Shown here piece by piece: positions 17,275-26,157 of a stretch of 64,000 nt of DNA (positions are counted from its first letter, which is position 1; each line of letters opens with the position of its first letter). The notes below the pieces were generated by a model, which saw only the letters and a program-made list of their open reading frames with translations, ran no database searches and was not told where the DNA came from. Source of the DNA: an uncultured Acetatifactor sp. (GTDB taxonomy: Bacteria; Bacillota; Clostridia; Lachnospirales; Lachnospiraceae); NCBI GenBank assembly GCA_910583845.1, contig CAJUAB010000022.1, forward strand, positions 1 to 64,000. The letters are read 5' to 3'. A program made the position numbers and the translations under genes.

Positions 17275-18690
17275 ATGAAGTCATTTTTTAAATTGATTGA
17301 CGAAAAATTTTTTAACCCATTTTGCTGCCGTAACAAGGAGATTTACATTGCGTGCATTGACCAGCTGATTGAGAAATCGAAAGAGATACCGGTTCTCTAT
17401 GAAATAGATGCCAGAAATACATTGATTTTGTATCTGAAGAACTGTGAGTATACGATTGAAACAGAGAATATCGGGGAAGAGGTCGGTAGTGGGAAAAGCC
17501 CGCAAGAGAATGCATCCGCCATTCTGCGGTATTTTCGTATATGTGGTTGGATCACACCCCAGGAAGTTGGGCGTAGCGGGGATAATATTGCATCGGTGTC
17601 GGCTTACTGTAGGAAATTGATTGACGCGATTCATAAAATATTTGACAGAGATGCCAACGGTGCAATCACGAATCACATTTTTTCTATGTATGATATTTTA
17701 AAATCCTCTTTTGGAAAAGACAGCGGTCGAGCGATACGTCCTTATCTGAATATCTTAGTTCCTTTGGTAGAAAATGAGAGTGATTTAAAAAATGACTTGT
17801 TGATTTTGAAAGACAGTATTCGGGAGATCATGCGTGTAGTATTAAAAATGGCGGATGCCAACAGCTTCGGACAATTTCTGATTAAGGATGAATTGTTGAA
17901 CAGGTTTTTCAATGACTATTTTTTCATAAAGAAGAGCGGGATGATACCGTCTTACATAGCGAATATCGATCAAATGTTGCGAAAGCTGCGCCGGTCAGAA
18001 CTCTATGACCGCATGATTGAGGATTATCAGCGAATCGAAAATCTGGAGGAGACGCGGGCAAAGGAAAAAATAGACCGCCAGTTCGCAGAGCTGGACAGCT
18101 TTATCAATCTGGAGTATGAGCAGGAAATGGATTATATTGACCGGAAAATCAACACATATTATAACCTGTATTCTACCAGAATGATGATGGTGCTCAGCAA
18201 CAACACAAATCTGGAGCATGAGTTAAACCGGCTCCTGATTTGTGTGAAGAACCTGGATGACGAGGACAGGGAAATGGTATTACACCAGTTATCCGGGACG
18301 CACCGCTTGATGAGCATGGGTTATATTGGGAAAAAGTCATTTGAACGGCGGAAAAAGTCCAATCCGAACCCCAAAACGGCAGGTCTGTCTGTTGGCGGTC
18401 TGTCGGAAGAGGAACGGCAGCGCCTGACAGATGAGCTGCTATCTGAGACACCGGATCGATATAGTGTGGAGAAAGTGCGGAATCATTTTGATCGACTGAT
18501 GGGAGACAGAAAGAGTCTCCGGGTGGAGGAGAGCGGGATTCATACCAGAGATGACGCCATTATGTTTGCTGCCAGTATTATCTATTCGGGAACAGAGGGC
18601 TTTCCCTATGAGGTGGAGCTTGGCGAAGGGATGGTAGAGACAGAGGTTGCGGGATTTCGCAGAGTAACTGTGAAGAGGAGAGAGCAATGA
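17275..18690 (+). CDS. jetA: Wadjet component JetA (DUF5716-like, kleisin role)
   Basis: 471 aa. The ATG at 17275 follows GAAGGAGG; a TTG at 17260 lies before that site. The protein is mostly helical, with a charged coiled coil around residues 245-300 (IENLEETRAKEKIDRQFAEL). No enzymatic motif is visible. Identity rests mainly on the operon: it is followed, with four-base overlaps, by a MukE-like JetB, an SMC-like JetC and a Toprim JetD. In Wadjet, JetA is the kleisin-type subunit bridging JetC heads. The sequence looks like the DUF5716 class rather than DUF3375; I believe this marks the type III subtype but am not certain. Confidence 0.82.
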   Translation: MKSFFKLIDEKFFNPFCCRNKEIYIACIDQLIEKSKEIPVLYEIDARNTLILYLKNCEYTIETENIGEEVGSGKSPQENASAILRYFRICGWITPQEVGRSGDNIASVSAYCRKLIDAIHKIFDRDANGAITNHIFSMYDILKSSFGKDSGRAIRPYLNILVPLVENESDLKNDLLILKDSIREIMRVVLKMADANSFGQFLIKDELLNRFFNDYFFIKKSGMIPSYIANIDQMLRKLRRSELYDRMIEDYQRIENLEETRAKEKIDRQFAELDSFINLEYEQEMDYIDRKINTYYNLYSTRMMMVLSNNTNLEHELNRLLICVKNLDDEDREMVLHQLSGTHRLMSMGYIGKKSFERRKKSNPNPKTAGLSVGGLSEEERQRLTDELLSETPDRYSVEKVRNHFDRLMGDRKSLRVEESGIHTRDDAIMFAASIIYSGTEGFPYEVELGEGMVETEVAGFRRVTVKRREQ

Positions 18691-19349
18691 GCGATATTCG
18701 TCTGCAAATTTCCATAAAGGAAGAGAGCATGAATCTGTTTAAACGGAGCATAAGGAAGCTTTTGGAATCCACCTTCATTCTTCAAAGCAGGGATGAAAAA
18801 CTGTATCAGTTTGCCTCCAGAGAATCGAACAGACAGGACATTTCTGAGTATCTTCGGATGATCGGATTTGATATGATTGTCGATGAGAAAGCCGGCCTGT
18901 GTATGCTCATAGCCAGTGAGGAGGATGCGGAAACGGTGGGGCTGAAACGCGCCAATGTGGTGACGTTTACGACGTTGCAATATCATCTTTTGCTTGCGCT
19001 TTGGAAGGTTTACCTGGAAAATCTTGGTTATAATGAAGGGAATTTTGTGACAAAGGGGGATTTGATTGATAAGATCAAAGCATATGGCATTCCGATTGTG
19101 CGTACAGAACTGAATGCGGCTTTTCGTCTGTTCAAAAAATATAGTTTGATTAATTTTAATGAAGACGAAGAGGGGGAGGATATGAAGATTGAGCTGTACC
19201 CCTCCCTGCAGTTTGGTTGGGATGTTCCGCAGTTTCAGACGGTTGCGAAAGAATATCTGAAAGAAACGCCTGTGGATGAAAAGGCGGGGAGGGATGAGAA
19301 TTTCGCAGACCAGATTATTCTGGAGGACTTCGAGGAGGAAGAAGAATGA
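18687..19349 (+). CDS. jetB: Wadjet component JetB (DUF4194/MukE-like)
   Basis: 220 aa. Its ATG overlaps the jetA stop (ATGA), so translation is coupled. The middle of the protein (RANVVTFTTLQYHLLLALWK, later GIPIVRTELNAAFRLFKKYS) has the winged-helix pattern of DUF4194/MukE proteins, and the C-terminus is acidic. JetB is thought to act as the KITE subunit that binds the kleisin and DNA in the JetABC condensin-like complex. No key part appears to be missing. Confidence 0.82.
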   Translation: MSDIRLQISIKEESMNLFKRSIRKLLESTFILQSRDEKLYQFASRESNRQDISEYLRMIGFDMIVDEKAGLCMLIASEEDAETVGLKRANVVTFTTLQYHLLLALWKVYLENLGYNEGNFVTKGDLIDKIKAYGIPIVRTELNAAFRLFKKYSLINFNEDEEGEDMKIELYPSLQFGWDVPQFQTVAKEYLKETPVDEKAGRDENFADQIILEDFEEEEE

Positions 19350-22300
19350 TAGCGCTGAAAAAAGTCCGACTGATCAATTGGTACGGTTTTTCAAATGTGA
19401 CGGCGCCGATTGGTTTTTTCACGTTGATTGCCGGAAGAAACGGAAACGGAAAATCAGCCATGCTGGATGCCGTCAAGTATGCGGCATATGGAGATACGGT
19501 ATTTAATAAATCATCGGAAAGTAAGGGAAGCCGGACATTATCTTCCTATACCAGAGGACTTCTGGATGCCACGGCAGGCACTTATATGCGTCCGGCGGAT
19601 CGTATACCAAATGTATACAGCCATATTGTGCTGGAATATTTTGACGATGTGGAAGAAAAATCCTTTGTTCTGGGAGCGGTGATTGAGACCAACGCAGCGA
19701 ACAACTGCCAGACATACCGGTATGTGGCGGATCGGTTTTCGTTGGATCAGATGGAGCATACGTATGAAGAGGAAGGCCTGGTCATGCCCCTTGGCGCGTC
19801 AGCCCTTCAGAAGAAATACAGGCTGACGCTTTTGAACCGGGAACAGGGACTTCCGCGCTTTATGCAGATGACCGGTTTGAAGCTGAATTTGATGCAGATA
19901 CCGACATATCTTCGAAAATTGCGGGGAATCATGTCCTACGATCCGAACGCCAGAATTGACCAGTTTATCCGCGAAAGTGTTCTGGAAGAGAGGAATGTGG
20001 ATTTTAAGAAGCTGATTGAAGCAAAAGAGAATATTGAGCAATTGAATGATAACTTTAAAAGGATTCAGGAAGAAATCAGCGAGCTGGATGGTGTATTGGG
20101 AGAATACGATGCGTGGGAGAGTGAGAGTAATCGCCTCCTGGCGGATGATATTCGTATCGTGTACAGGAACATGAAAGCTCTGAAAGAGGAGATTAAAAAA
20201 CTGGACGCAGAGCGGGAACAGGCGCAGAGGGAAAGGGAAGATGCCGCGGAGAATCTGAAAATTCTGGAGAAGAGAAAACAAGATGTGGAAAAAAGGCTGA
20301 TTAAGGCAAATATAAACCTTGCAAGCCTGGACAGTATGCGCATGATCACACAAGAGCAGGAAAGGCTGGAAAAGCTGGAGGAGGAGAATAAATCCTTACT
20401 CGCAAAATGCAGGGAGCTGGAGCAGTTTCAAACGATTATCAGCGAAATCATGAATCGGTTTTTCGAAAAAGAGGAGCAAATCGCGGACAAAAATATTCTG
20501 GCTTCTCTGTGCGGATATGAGCATACCGCCGCTCAGAAAGCGTCGGCTGTTGCGGGAATGAAACAGAGGACAGAGCGCGCTTACGATGAAATTGTGAAAC
20601 GGATATTCGGCGTAGAGAGCGGGATTGAGGACCTGGAGAGAGGACTGGACGCACAGCACCGGATTCTGGAGGAGTGTAAAAGGCATCAAAATACATATGG
20701 CCAAATTCCGGAGTATACAGGGTTGAAAGAGCAGATTAACCGGGAATTGGAGGGGAGAAAAATATCCGCGCGGGCGCAGTTTGCCTGTGAATATGTGATT
20801 GGTCTTGAGGACGAGGAATGGAGGGACGCGATTGAGGCGTTTTTAGGTCCCCGCCGCTATACGATTCTGGTGGATCCGGAGTATTATGATATTGCGGACG
20901 ACGTGATGAACCAATCGGAATACCGGCATGCTCATTTTTTTAATACGAAGCTTTTGATGCGCCGGAATGTGAGGGTGGAGGAGGATTCTGTGGTATCTAT
21001 GCTGCAGATTAAGAATCCGGTGGCGAAACGCTATTTTGAATTTCAGCTTGGCAGGATGCATGCGGTACCGCTGGAAAGGGTGCGCATGTATGAAAATGCG
21101 ATTTCCAAAGAGGGACGTGTGTCAGTCGCCATGGATGGTTATTTCCTACGGTTTGAGAAGATTCGTTCGTACTATCTGGGACAGAAGACCTTTGAGCTGA
21201 ACCGGATTCGGGCACAGAAGGAAATCTCACGTCTTCAAGAGGAGAAAAAGCAGAAATTGGCGGCAAAGCGGGAATTGGAGGGACAAAAGAGCACTTTGGC
21301 ACAGAATAGGGAATTTTTCAGGGAATATGATTATGACGCTCACTCAGAATATCAGCGGGTGTCCGGAGAGGTCAGAGAATCCAAAGCGCAGCTGGAACGT
21401 CTTAGGAAGGCGCAGGCGGACAATCAGGAATATATTGAATTGAATGAGACCGTAGGGCGTCTTCAGAAGGAACAGGAGGCGATTGGGAAAGAATCTCAGA
21501 AGAACGCCAGGAATCATATTGCACAGGAGACGGTAATTACGCGCTGCGAAGACAGGATAAAAGACAAGACAGAAAAACTGAGGGAGCAGGAAAAGCAGTA
21601 TAAGGAATATCAGATAGAACACTACACAGTTGTGCAGAAAACAGTGGAAGCCTATGAGAGGTATCTGGAAAACGGAAGAAAGGGACCTGGCGGTCTGTTG
21701 GCAGAAGAGACCAGAGGACGCGTCCGAAGGAGTATAACGGAACATGAAAGAAATCTGATGCAGCTTCAGGCTGACTATAATGCGACACACTCCGGCAATA
21801 TGCTGCCCAGAGGGACAGAAGGACGCAGAGAGTATGCCGCCAGGCGGGATCGTATCTGGATGGATAATCTCCAGGAGATCAGGCAGAAGCTTGAGGAGCA
21901 GACCCGCCGCTATGAGGATATATTTAAAAATGAATTTGTGCTGAAGATTCTGAATTCCTGTGAAAGGGCAAGGGATGATCTGAAACAGATTAACAGGGAG
22001 CTGGCAAACTTAAATTTTTCGGCTAAATATGAATTTGATGTTCACTATGTACGGGACGGATCGGAATATGCAAGGATTATCGATTATGCCCGGTTCCTGG
22101 ATGAGAGGGAACAACTCGGAGGCGGTGCAGACGGACAGATGACTCTGGGAATGTTGACGACTGTATCCGATGAAGAGGGGGAGCTGCTTGAAAAGGATAT
22201 GAAACAGATCGTGAACCGAATTATCGAGAAAAACAGTGAGGAGGCCATAGCACGGTTTGCGGATTACCGGAATTACATGACATATGAAATCCTGATTACA

Positions 22301-22663
22301 AATCAGGTATTGAATCGGGCGAAGCTGTCCCGGCAGACAGGTTTTAATTCTGGAGCGGAGGTACAGATTCCGTATCTTTTGATTCTGGCATCGGCCCTTC
22401 TTTTGATATACAATCAACGGATCAATTCGACTCGTCTTGTTTTTATTGATGAGCCGTTTGCCAAGATGGATCCGGGAAATGTAAAGCTGATGCTGGATTT
22501 TCTGCGCTCACAGCGGCTGCAGGTAATTTTCTGTTCGCCGGATAAGACGGATTCCATCGGAAATGAGTGTGAGGTGATTCTTCCGGCGCTCCGTGTGGCG
22601 GCGGACAGAATGGAGCTTGGCATCGTACAGTTCCACAAGGAGAAGGCATATGGAAAACTATGA
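19346..22663 (+). CDS. jetC: Wadjet component JetC (SMC/MukB-like ATPase)
   Basis: 1105 aa. Walker A is AGRNGNGKSAML (residues 29-40). Long coiled coils (about 205-430 and 640-800) flank a globular hinge-like centre around 470-610. The C-terminal head has Walker B RLVFIDEPFAKMD (about 1029-1041). The segment where SMC proteins carry an SGGE signature reads NSGAEVQIPY (about 1000), a diverged form. JetC is the loop-extruding ATPase that senses small circular DNA. It overlaps jetB by four bases (ATGA) and jetD by 14. Confidence 0.88.
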   Translation: MIALKKVRLINWYGFSNVTAPIGFFTLIAGRNGNGKSAMLDAVKYAAYGDTVFNKSSESKGSRTLSSYTRGLLDATAGTYMRPADRIPNVYSHIVLEYFDDVEEKSFVLGAVIETNAANNCQTYRYVADRFSLDQMEHTYEEEGLVMPLGASALQKKYRLTLLNREQGLPRFMQMTGLKLNLMQIPTYLRKLRGIMSYDPNARIDQFIRESVLEERNVDFKKLIEAKENIEQLNDNFKRIQEEISELDGVLGEYDAWESESNRLLADDIRIVYRNMKALKEEIKKLDAEREQAQREREDAAENLKILEKRKQDVEKRLIKANINLASLDSMRMITQEQERLEKLEEENKSLLAKCRELEQFQTIISEIMNRFFEKEEQIADKNILASLCGYEHTAAQKASAVAGMKQRTERAYDEIVKRIFGVESGIEDLERGLDAQHRILEECKRHQNTYGQIPEYTGLKEQINRELEGRKISARAQFACEYVIGLEDEEWRDAIEAFLGPRRYTILVDPEYYDIADDVMNQSEYRHAHFFNTKLLMRRNVRVEEDSVVSMLQIKNPVAKRYFEFQLGRMHAVPLERVRMYENAISKEGRVSVAMDGYFLRFEKIRSYYLGQKTFELNRIRAQKEISRLQEEKKQKLAAKRELEGQKSTLAQNREFFREYDYDAHSEYQRVSGEVRESKAQLERLRKAQADNQEYIELNETVGRLQKEQEAIGKESQKNARNHIAQETVITRCEDRIKDKTEKLREQEKQYKEYQIEHYTVVQKTVEAYERYLENGRKGPGGLLAEETRGRVRRSITEHERNLMQLQADYNATHSGNMLPRGTEGRREYAARRDRIWMDNLQEIRQKLEEQTRRYEDIFKNEFVLKILNSCERARDDLKQINRELANLNFSAKYEFDVHYVRDGSEYARIIDYARFLDEREQLGGGADGQMTLGMLTTVSDEEGELLEKDMKQIVNRIIEKNSEEAIARFADYRNYMTYEILITNQVLNRAKLSRQTGFNSGAEVQIPYLLILASALLLIYNQRINSTRLVFIDEPFAKMDPGNVKLMLDFLRSQRLQVIFCSPDKTDSIGNECEVILPALRVAADRMELGIVQFHKEKAYGKL

Positions 22664-23918
22664 AAAAAAGCTGCTCGTAATGCTGGTGGAGAAATATCGG
22701 AAAAGCAAAAAGGACAGCGGAACAAATGTGATTGCCAGGCGCACCCGGATAACACCTGACAAGCTATATAAAGCGTACAGACAAAACGATGGCGATCTGG
22801 AGAAGATAGAAGCAGTCAATCAGGCGGTCCGTCGATACCAGGAGAAAGGTTTTCTGACGTTTGAGCAGGAAGGATTCAGCAATGAAATCCGCGCGATTTA
22901 TCTGGTTGACGAGAAAATTGAGGAGATTGAGCTGTATTTGGAGGAAACATATCAGTATGAACCCAGATATGCAATGAAACGGCGTCTGGAGGAACTGATT
23001 GCTGCATACGAAAAGGAATCCCCTGCTGTCGGTCGTGAGTGTGAAAAGCTGAAACGGATGCTGGGGGAAAACCGGGTTTCGCAGAATTGCCTACAGCTGG
23101 AAGATATGATGAAAGCGCTTGTATTTATTGAAACGAATGAGAGAGAGCTGTTTCTTCGGGAGGCCTCCATGCTGATTTATGGAGATTCGAAATATTTGGA
23201 AGAAAATGCACTGCACCCGGTGTGCCGGGCGCTTCGAGAGTATTTGGAACGTCCTTGTGGAGAAGATGAGCTGGAGGATGAGATCCTGGAGGAGTATCAT
23301 ATAGTACGGGAAAGACAGAAGCTTTGTCTGAAGGGCAATATGACCATTCGGATTGCAGGAAAGGAACTGGAACTTGGAGCATTTGCAGACGGTGTGGAAT
23401 TTTTTGCAGATGAATTGAAGCGTTTGGAGTGGATTCGTATCTATGCGCCTCATTTTATGACAGTTGAAAACCGTACCTCCTGGCTTCGGCTGAAAATCCC
23501 GGATGCAGCGCTGCTTTATCTTGGCGGATACTGTGTGCGTTCTCAACGGGATTTTCTTAAAAAAATTTACAGGGACAATCCGGAACTCACCTTTTGGCAT
23601 TTTGGGGACATAGATGCAGGCGGCTTTTATATCCATGAGCACTTGTGTCGGGTGACGGGGATTTCGTTCCGATTGTATCGTATGTCCCGAAAGGAGCTGG
23701 AGAATCCGCATTTCCAATCCTGCTTGCGTCCGCTGACGCAGCAGGACCGAATCCGGCTGAATTCCCTAAAGAAGCAAGAATTATATCGGGATTTAGTTGC
23801 GTATATGCTGGAAAAGAATCGGAAGCTGGAGCAGGAAATTGTGAGCTTTTATGAAATTGAAAATGAGACTATGGAAAGAAAATTGTCTGGAGGCAAAAAA
23901 GGCAAAGGATTCCTGTAA
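22650..23918 (+). CDS. jetD: Wadjet component JetD (Toprim nuclease, DUF2220-like)
   Basis: 422 aa. The ATG at 22650 lies inside the jetC end with AAGGAGAAGG before it. The N-terminal half is helical, with a winged-helix look. The C-terminal half has the Toprim acidic residues: the Glu in MTVENRTSWLR (about 270) and the pair in FWHFGDIDAGGFYIHEHL (about 315-325). JetD is the topoisomerase-VI-like subunit that cuts plasmid DNA once JetABC has extruded it. All four genes appear intact, so the system should be functional against plasmids. Confidence 0.85.
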   Translation: MENYEKKLLVMLVEKYRKSKKDSGTNVIARRTRITPDKLYKAYRQNDGDLEKIEAVNQAVRRYQEKGFLTFEQEGFSNEIRAIYLVDEKIEEIELYLEETYQYEPRYAMKRRLEELIAAYEKESPAVGRECEKLKRMLGENRVSQNCLQLEDMMKALVFIETNERELFLREASMLIYGDSKYLEENALHPVCRALREYLERPCGEDELEDEILEEYHIVRERQKLCLKGNMTIRIAGKELELGAFADGVEFFADELKRLEWIRIYAPHFMTVENRTSWLRLKIPDAALLYLGGYCVRSQRDFLKKIYRDNPELTFWHFGDIDAGGFYIHEHLCRVTGISFRLYRMSRKELENPHFQSCLRPLTQQDRIRLNSLKKQELYRDLVAYMLEKNRKLEQEIVSFYEIENETMERKLSGGKKGKGFL

Positions 23919-23990
23919 GCTTTTGGTCAGGAACCTTTAAAGAGCTAGTGTACTGCATTTGAGAAAATGTCGGTATAAGTTGTGCTGTAA

Positions 23991-24140
23991 CAACATCGTT
24001 ATAGCACTTCATATGGAATGTGCAAGTCCAGTTTTATGAAGCTGGCAAAAGAAGCAAAAACAATTTGTAAGCTGGGGAAAACGGTGCGTGTAAATTGGGT
24101 AATCCTTGAAAAATATTTAGAGGGTTTCAAAGTGGAATAG
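23991..24140 (+). pseudogene. Excisionase-like HTH fragment
   Basis: After a TAA the frame reads RYSTSYGMCKSSFMKLAK, then GKTVRVNWVILEKYLEGF and a stop. This is the shape of small excisionase/DNA-binding proteins of integrative elements (Y.IGK...KLAKEA, then G..VR.N...LE.YL). The N-terminal third is missing, although translation from the ATG at 24036 could give 34 aa. It supports an origin of the jet region in an integrative element. Confidence 0.5.
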
Positions 24141-24153
24141 CTGAAACTTTCAC

Positions 24154-24187
24154 TTGACATTTTCGTATGACAAAATATAATTGTCAT
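24154..24187 (+). promoter_or_regulatory. Promoter with a perfect operator over the -10 box (RHH gene)
   Basis: TTGACA (24154-24159), 16 bp, TATAAT (24176-24181). A perfect dyad ATGACAA-N7-TTGTCAT (24167-24187) covers the -10 box. This is a likely autorepression site for the ribbon-helix-helix protein encoded 17 bases downstream. Confidence 0.7.
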
Positions 24188-24203
24188 GTAGGAGGGATGC
24201 GCA

Positions 24204-24377
24204 ATGGCGAAAGTAGGAAGACCAAAGGCTGACGTTACCAAAGAAAAAGTAGTTAGCGTCAGAATGAGGCCGGAGGACTATGACAAACTAAAAAAATATG
24301 CGGATTCTTCTGAAATGACTGTTACTGAAGTGGTACAGAAAGGTGTTTCAATTATCTTGGATGAGGAAAAACGCTGA
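24204..24377 (+). CDS. Small ribbon-helix-helix DNA-binding protein
   Basis: 57 aa, with an AGGAGGG ribosome site. It starts MAKVGRPKADVTKEK, a typical antitoxin or plasmid-type N-terminus. A beta-strand VVSVRMRPEDYDKLKKYA and a second helix TVTEVVQKGVSIIL follow, the RHH fold. Such proteins bind short palindromes as dimers and repress their own genes; a perfect palindrome covers the promoter. No toxin gene follows, so it may be an orphan regulator or a remnant of a larger module. Confidence 0.75.
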   Translation: MAKVGRPKADVTKEKVVSVRMRPEDYDKLKKYADSSEMTVTEVVQKGVSIILDEEKR

Positions 24378-24764
24378 TGGATTCTCTCCATGACAATGAA
24401 AGGAGGAATATAGGCGGCATCACGAAAAGACAGGAAGGGCAGAGTGCTTCGGAAGGGTGAATCGTACAGTGATATCGAGAGAATCGGGGAAATGATTGAG
24501 CGGAAAAAGAATCTTTTATGGGAGTAAGGAGCTCTCGCTTTTGCAGAATCAAGATTGCGGAATAAATGGGTTTATGCTGTACTGTTCTGGGAAAAGATGA
24601 CGGAGGGAGGTGAGAGGTATGCTTTGCCATTTAGTGATTGACTTAAGCAAAGAACTCTGTACAAAGTCTGATGACTGGACGAAATTTGTACAGAGATAAA
24701 TCCGTCGTCCACATTGGATTTTGTACTTTTTATTCTGAAAAAAGAATAGAATGGAGAAAATTCA
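24378..24764. other. Element right end and intergenic region before the MFS gene
   Basis: Apart from the attR copy, this stretch holds an 11-bp perfect dyad at 24655-24695 (CTCTGTACAAA and TTTGTACAGAG, 19-base spacer) and a smaller TATTCT/AGAATA dyad near 24735. A 26-codon frame starting at 24619 runs across the dyad and is probably not a gene. Confidence 0.5.
24472..24499 (+). repeat. Putative attR core with the displaced hemZ 3' end
   Basis: 26 of 28 bases match 14881-14908. The in-frame reading through it (IERIGEMIERKKNLLWE and stop) looks like a genuine HemZ C-terminus without its gene, as expected of the original chromosomal end after integration. Confidence 0.7.
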
Positions 24765-26042
24765 ATGGAAGAGAGATCATTTAAGAAATATATTGTTTTA
24801 TGGTTAAGCCAGAGTCTATCAGGACTTGGAAGTTCCATGACCGGGTTTGCGCTTGTCTTGTGGGCGTATGGACAGAGCCATTGTGCAATGTCCGTTTCAC
24901 TGATGTCCTTTTGCAATTACGTACCGTATGTATTATTGAGCCTGTTTGTCGGCAGTTTTATAGACAGGCATAAGAAGAAAAAAATTATGCTGGTATCGGA
25001 TAGTATTGCGGCGCTTGGTTCACTGGCGGTATTGGCATTCTTGCTTATGGGGCGGCTTGCGGTCTGGAAGATCTACGTCATCAATGTGATTGTAGGCATA
25101 ACGAACGCATTCCAGCAGCCCGCGTCCGCAGTGGCCGTGGGGCGGCTTGTACCGGAGAGTAAGATATCCAATGTCAGCGGGATGAATTCTTTTTCCAATA
25201 ACCTGATTGTGATATTCAGCCCCATGCTGGCAGCTTTTCTATTTGCGGCAGGTGGGCTTCCGCTCATCTTGTTGATAGATTTGTCGAGCTTTGTCTTTGC
25301 ATTTTGTGTGTTGCTGTTTTTTATCACAATCCCGGAGAAGGTGCAGGACAAGAAATACGGTTCTCCTTTTGAAGGGATTGCGGAGGGGTTTGCCTTTCTG
25401 AAAAAGGAAAAGGGCATTTTATATATCATGGTCACGATGGCATTAATCAATTTCTGCTCAAGGCTGACCTATGAGAATATTTTGTCGCCTATGATTCTGG
25501 CAAGAAGTTCCGGGGACAGTATCGTGCTTGGAACTGTAAATGCCTGTATGGGGATAGGTGGAATTGTCGGGGGAATCATTGTTTCCGTGAAAAAGGAAAG
25601 CCGGCATAAAGCTGTGGCCATTTATGCATCGGCGGCATTATCATTTCTGTTTGGTGACCTGATGATGGCAGTCGGGAGGAATGTATTCTGGTGGTCGGCG
25701 GCCGCAATCGCTGCCAGCCTGCCGATTCCCTTTATTATGGCAAACCAGAATACGATACTGTATCGTAGGATTCCTGTAGCTATGCAGGGGAGGGTGTTTG
25801 CAGTCAGGAATGCGATCCAGTACAGTACGATTCCGGTTGGCATCATCCTAGGAGGCTATCTGGCGGATTATGTCTTTGAGCCTTTTATGGCTTCCGGAAG
25901 CAGGCTTGCAGGGATGCTGGGGACGATTACAGGGGAGGGCGCAGGGAGCGGCATGGCGGCAATGTTCCTGTGTACCGGGATATGTGGTTTTACGGTGAGT
26001 ATGGTCTCCTGCTTCAACCGGGAAATCAGAAAGCTGGACTGA
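24765..26042 (+). CDS. MFS transporter
   Basis: 425 aa with about 12 hydrophobic segments. The loop after the second segment reads GSFIDRHKKKKIM, the DRxxRK-type motif A of the major facilitator superfamily. The overall pattern (N-terminal WLSQSLSGLGSSMTGFAL, later ITNAFQQPASAVAVGRLVP) is that of the MFS_3 drug or macrolide efflux group. The substrate is not predictable. It lies just outside the attR copy and before hisS. Confidence 0.8.
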   Translation: MEERSFKKYIVLWLSQSLSGLGSSMTGFALVLWAYGQSHCAMSVSLMSFCNYVPYVLLSLFVGSFIDRHKKKKIMLVSDSIAALGSLAVLAFLLMGRLAVWKIYVINVIVGITNAFQQPASAVAVGRLVPESKISNVSGMNSFSNNLIVIFSPMLAAFLFAAGGLPLILLIDLSSFVFAFCVLLFFITIPEKVQDKKYGSPFEGIAEGFAFLKKEKGILYIMVTMALINFCSRLTYENILSPMILARSSGDSIVLGTVNACMGIGGIVGGIIVSVKKESRHKAVAIYASAALSFLFGDLMMAVGRNVFWWSAAAIAASLPIPFIMANQNTILYRRIPVAMQGRVFAVRNAIQYSTIPVGIILGGYLADYVFEPFMASGSRLAGMLGTITGEGAGSGMAAMFLCTGICGFTVSMVSCFNREIRKLD

Positions 26043-26157
26043 TCGACTGAAATGAACCCAGTCTGTGACAGAACATCGGACAAAAACGCTCCGGCTGTGG
26101 GGGCCGTTCTGACGGAAAACAGACAGATGCCGGAAAAGATAGATGGAGGAGAGAAAT

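Noticed and set aside
24619..24699. 26-codon gene before the MFS transporter
   Set aside because: It runs through an 11-bp perfect dyad and has no recognisable protein character, despite a GGGAGG upstream.
26043..26157. T-box leader before hisS
   Set aside because: No specifier stem or AGGGTGG-type T-box sequence is visible.
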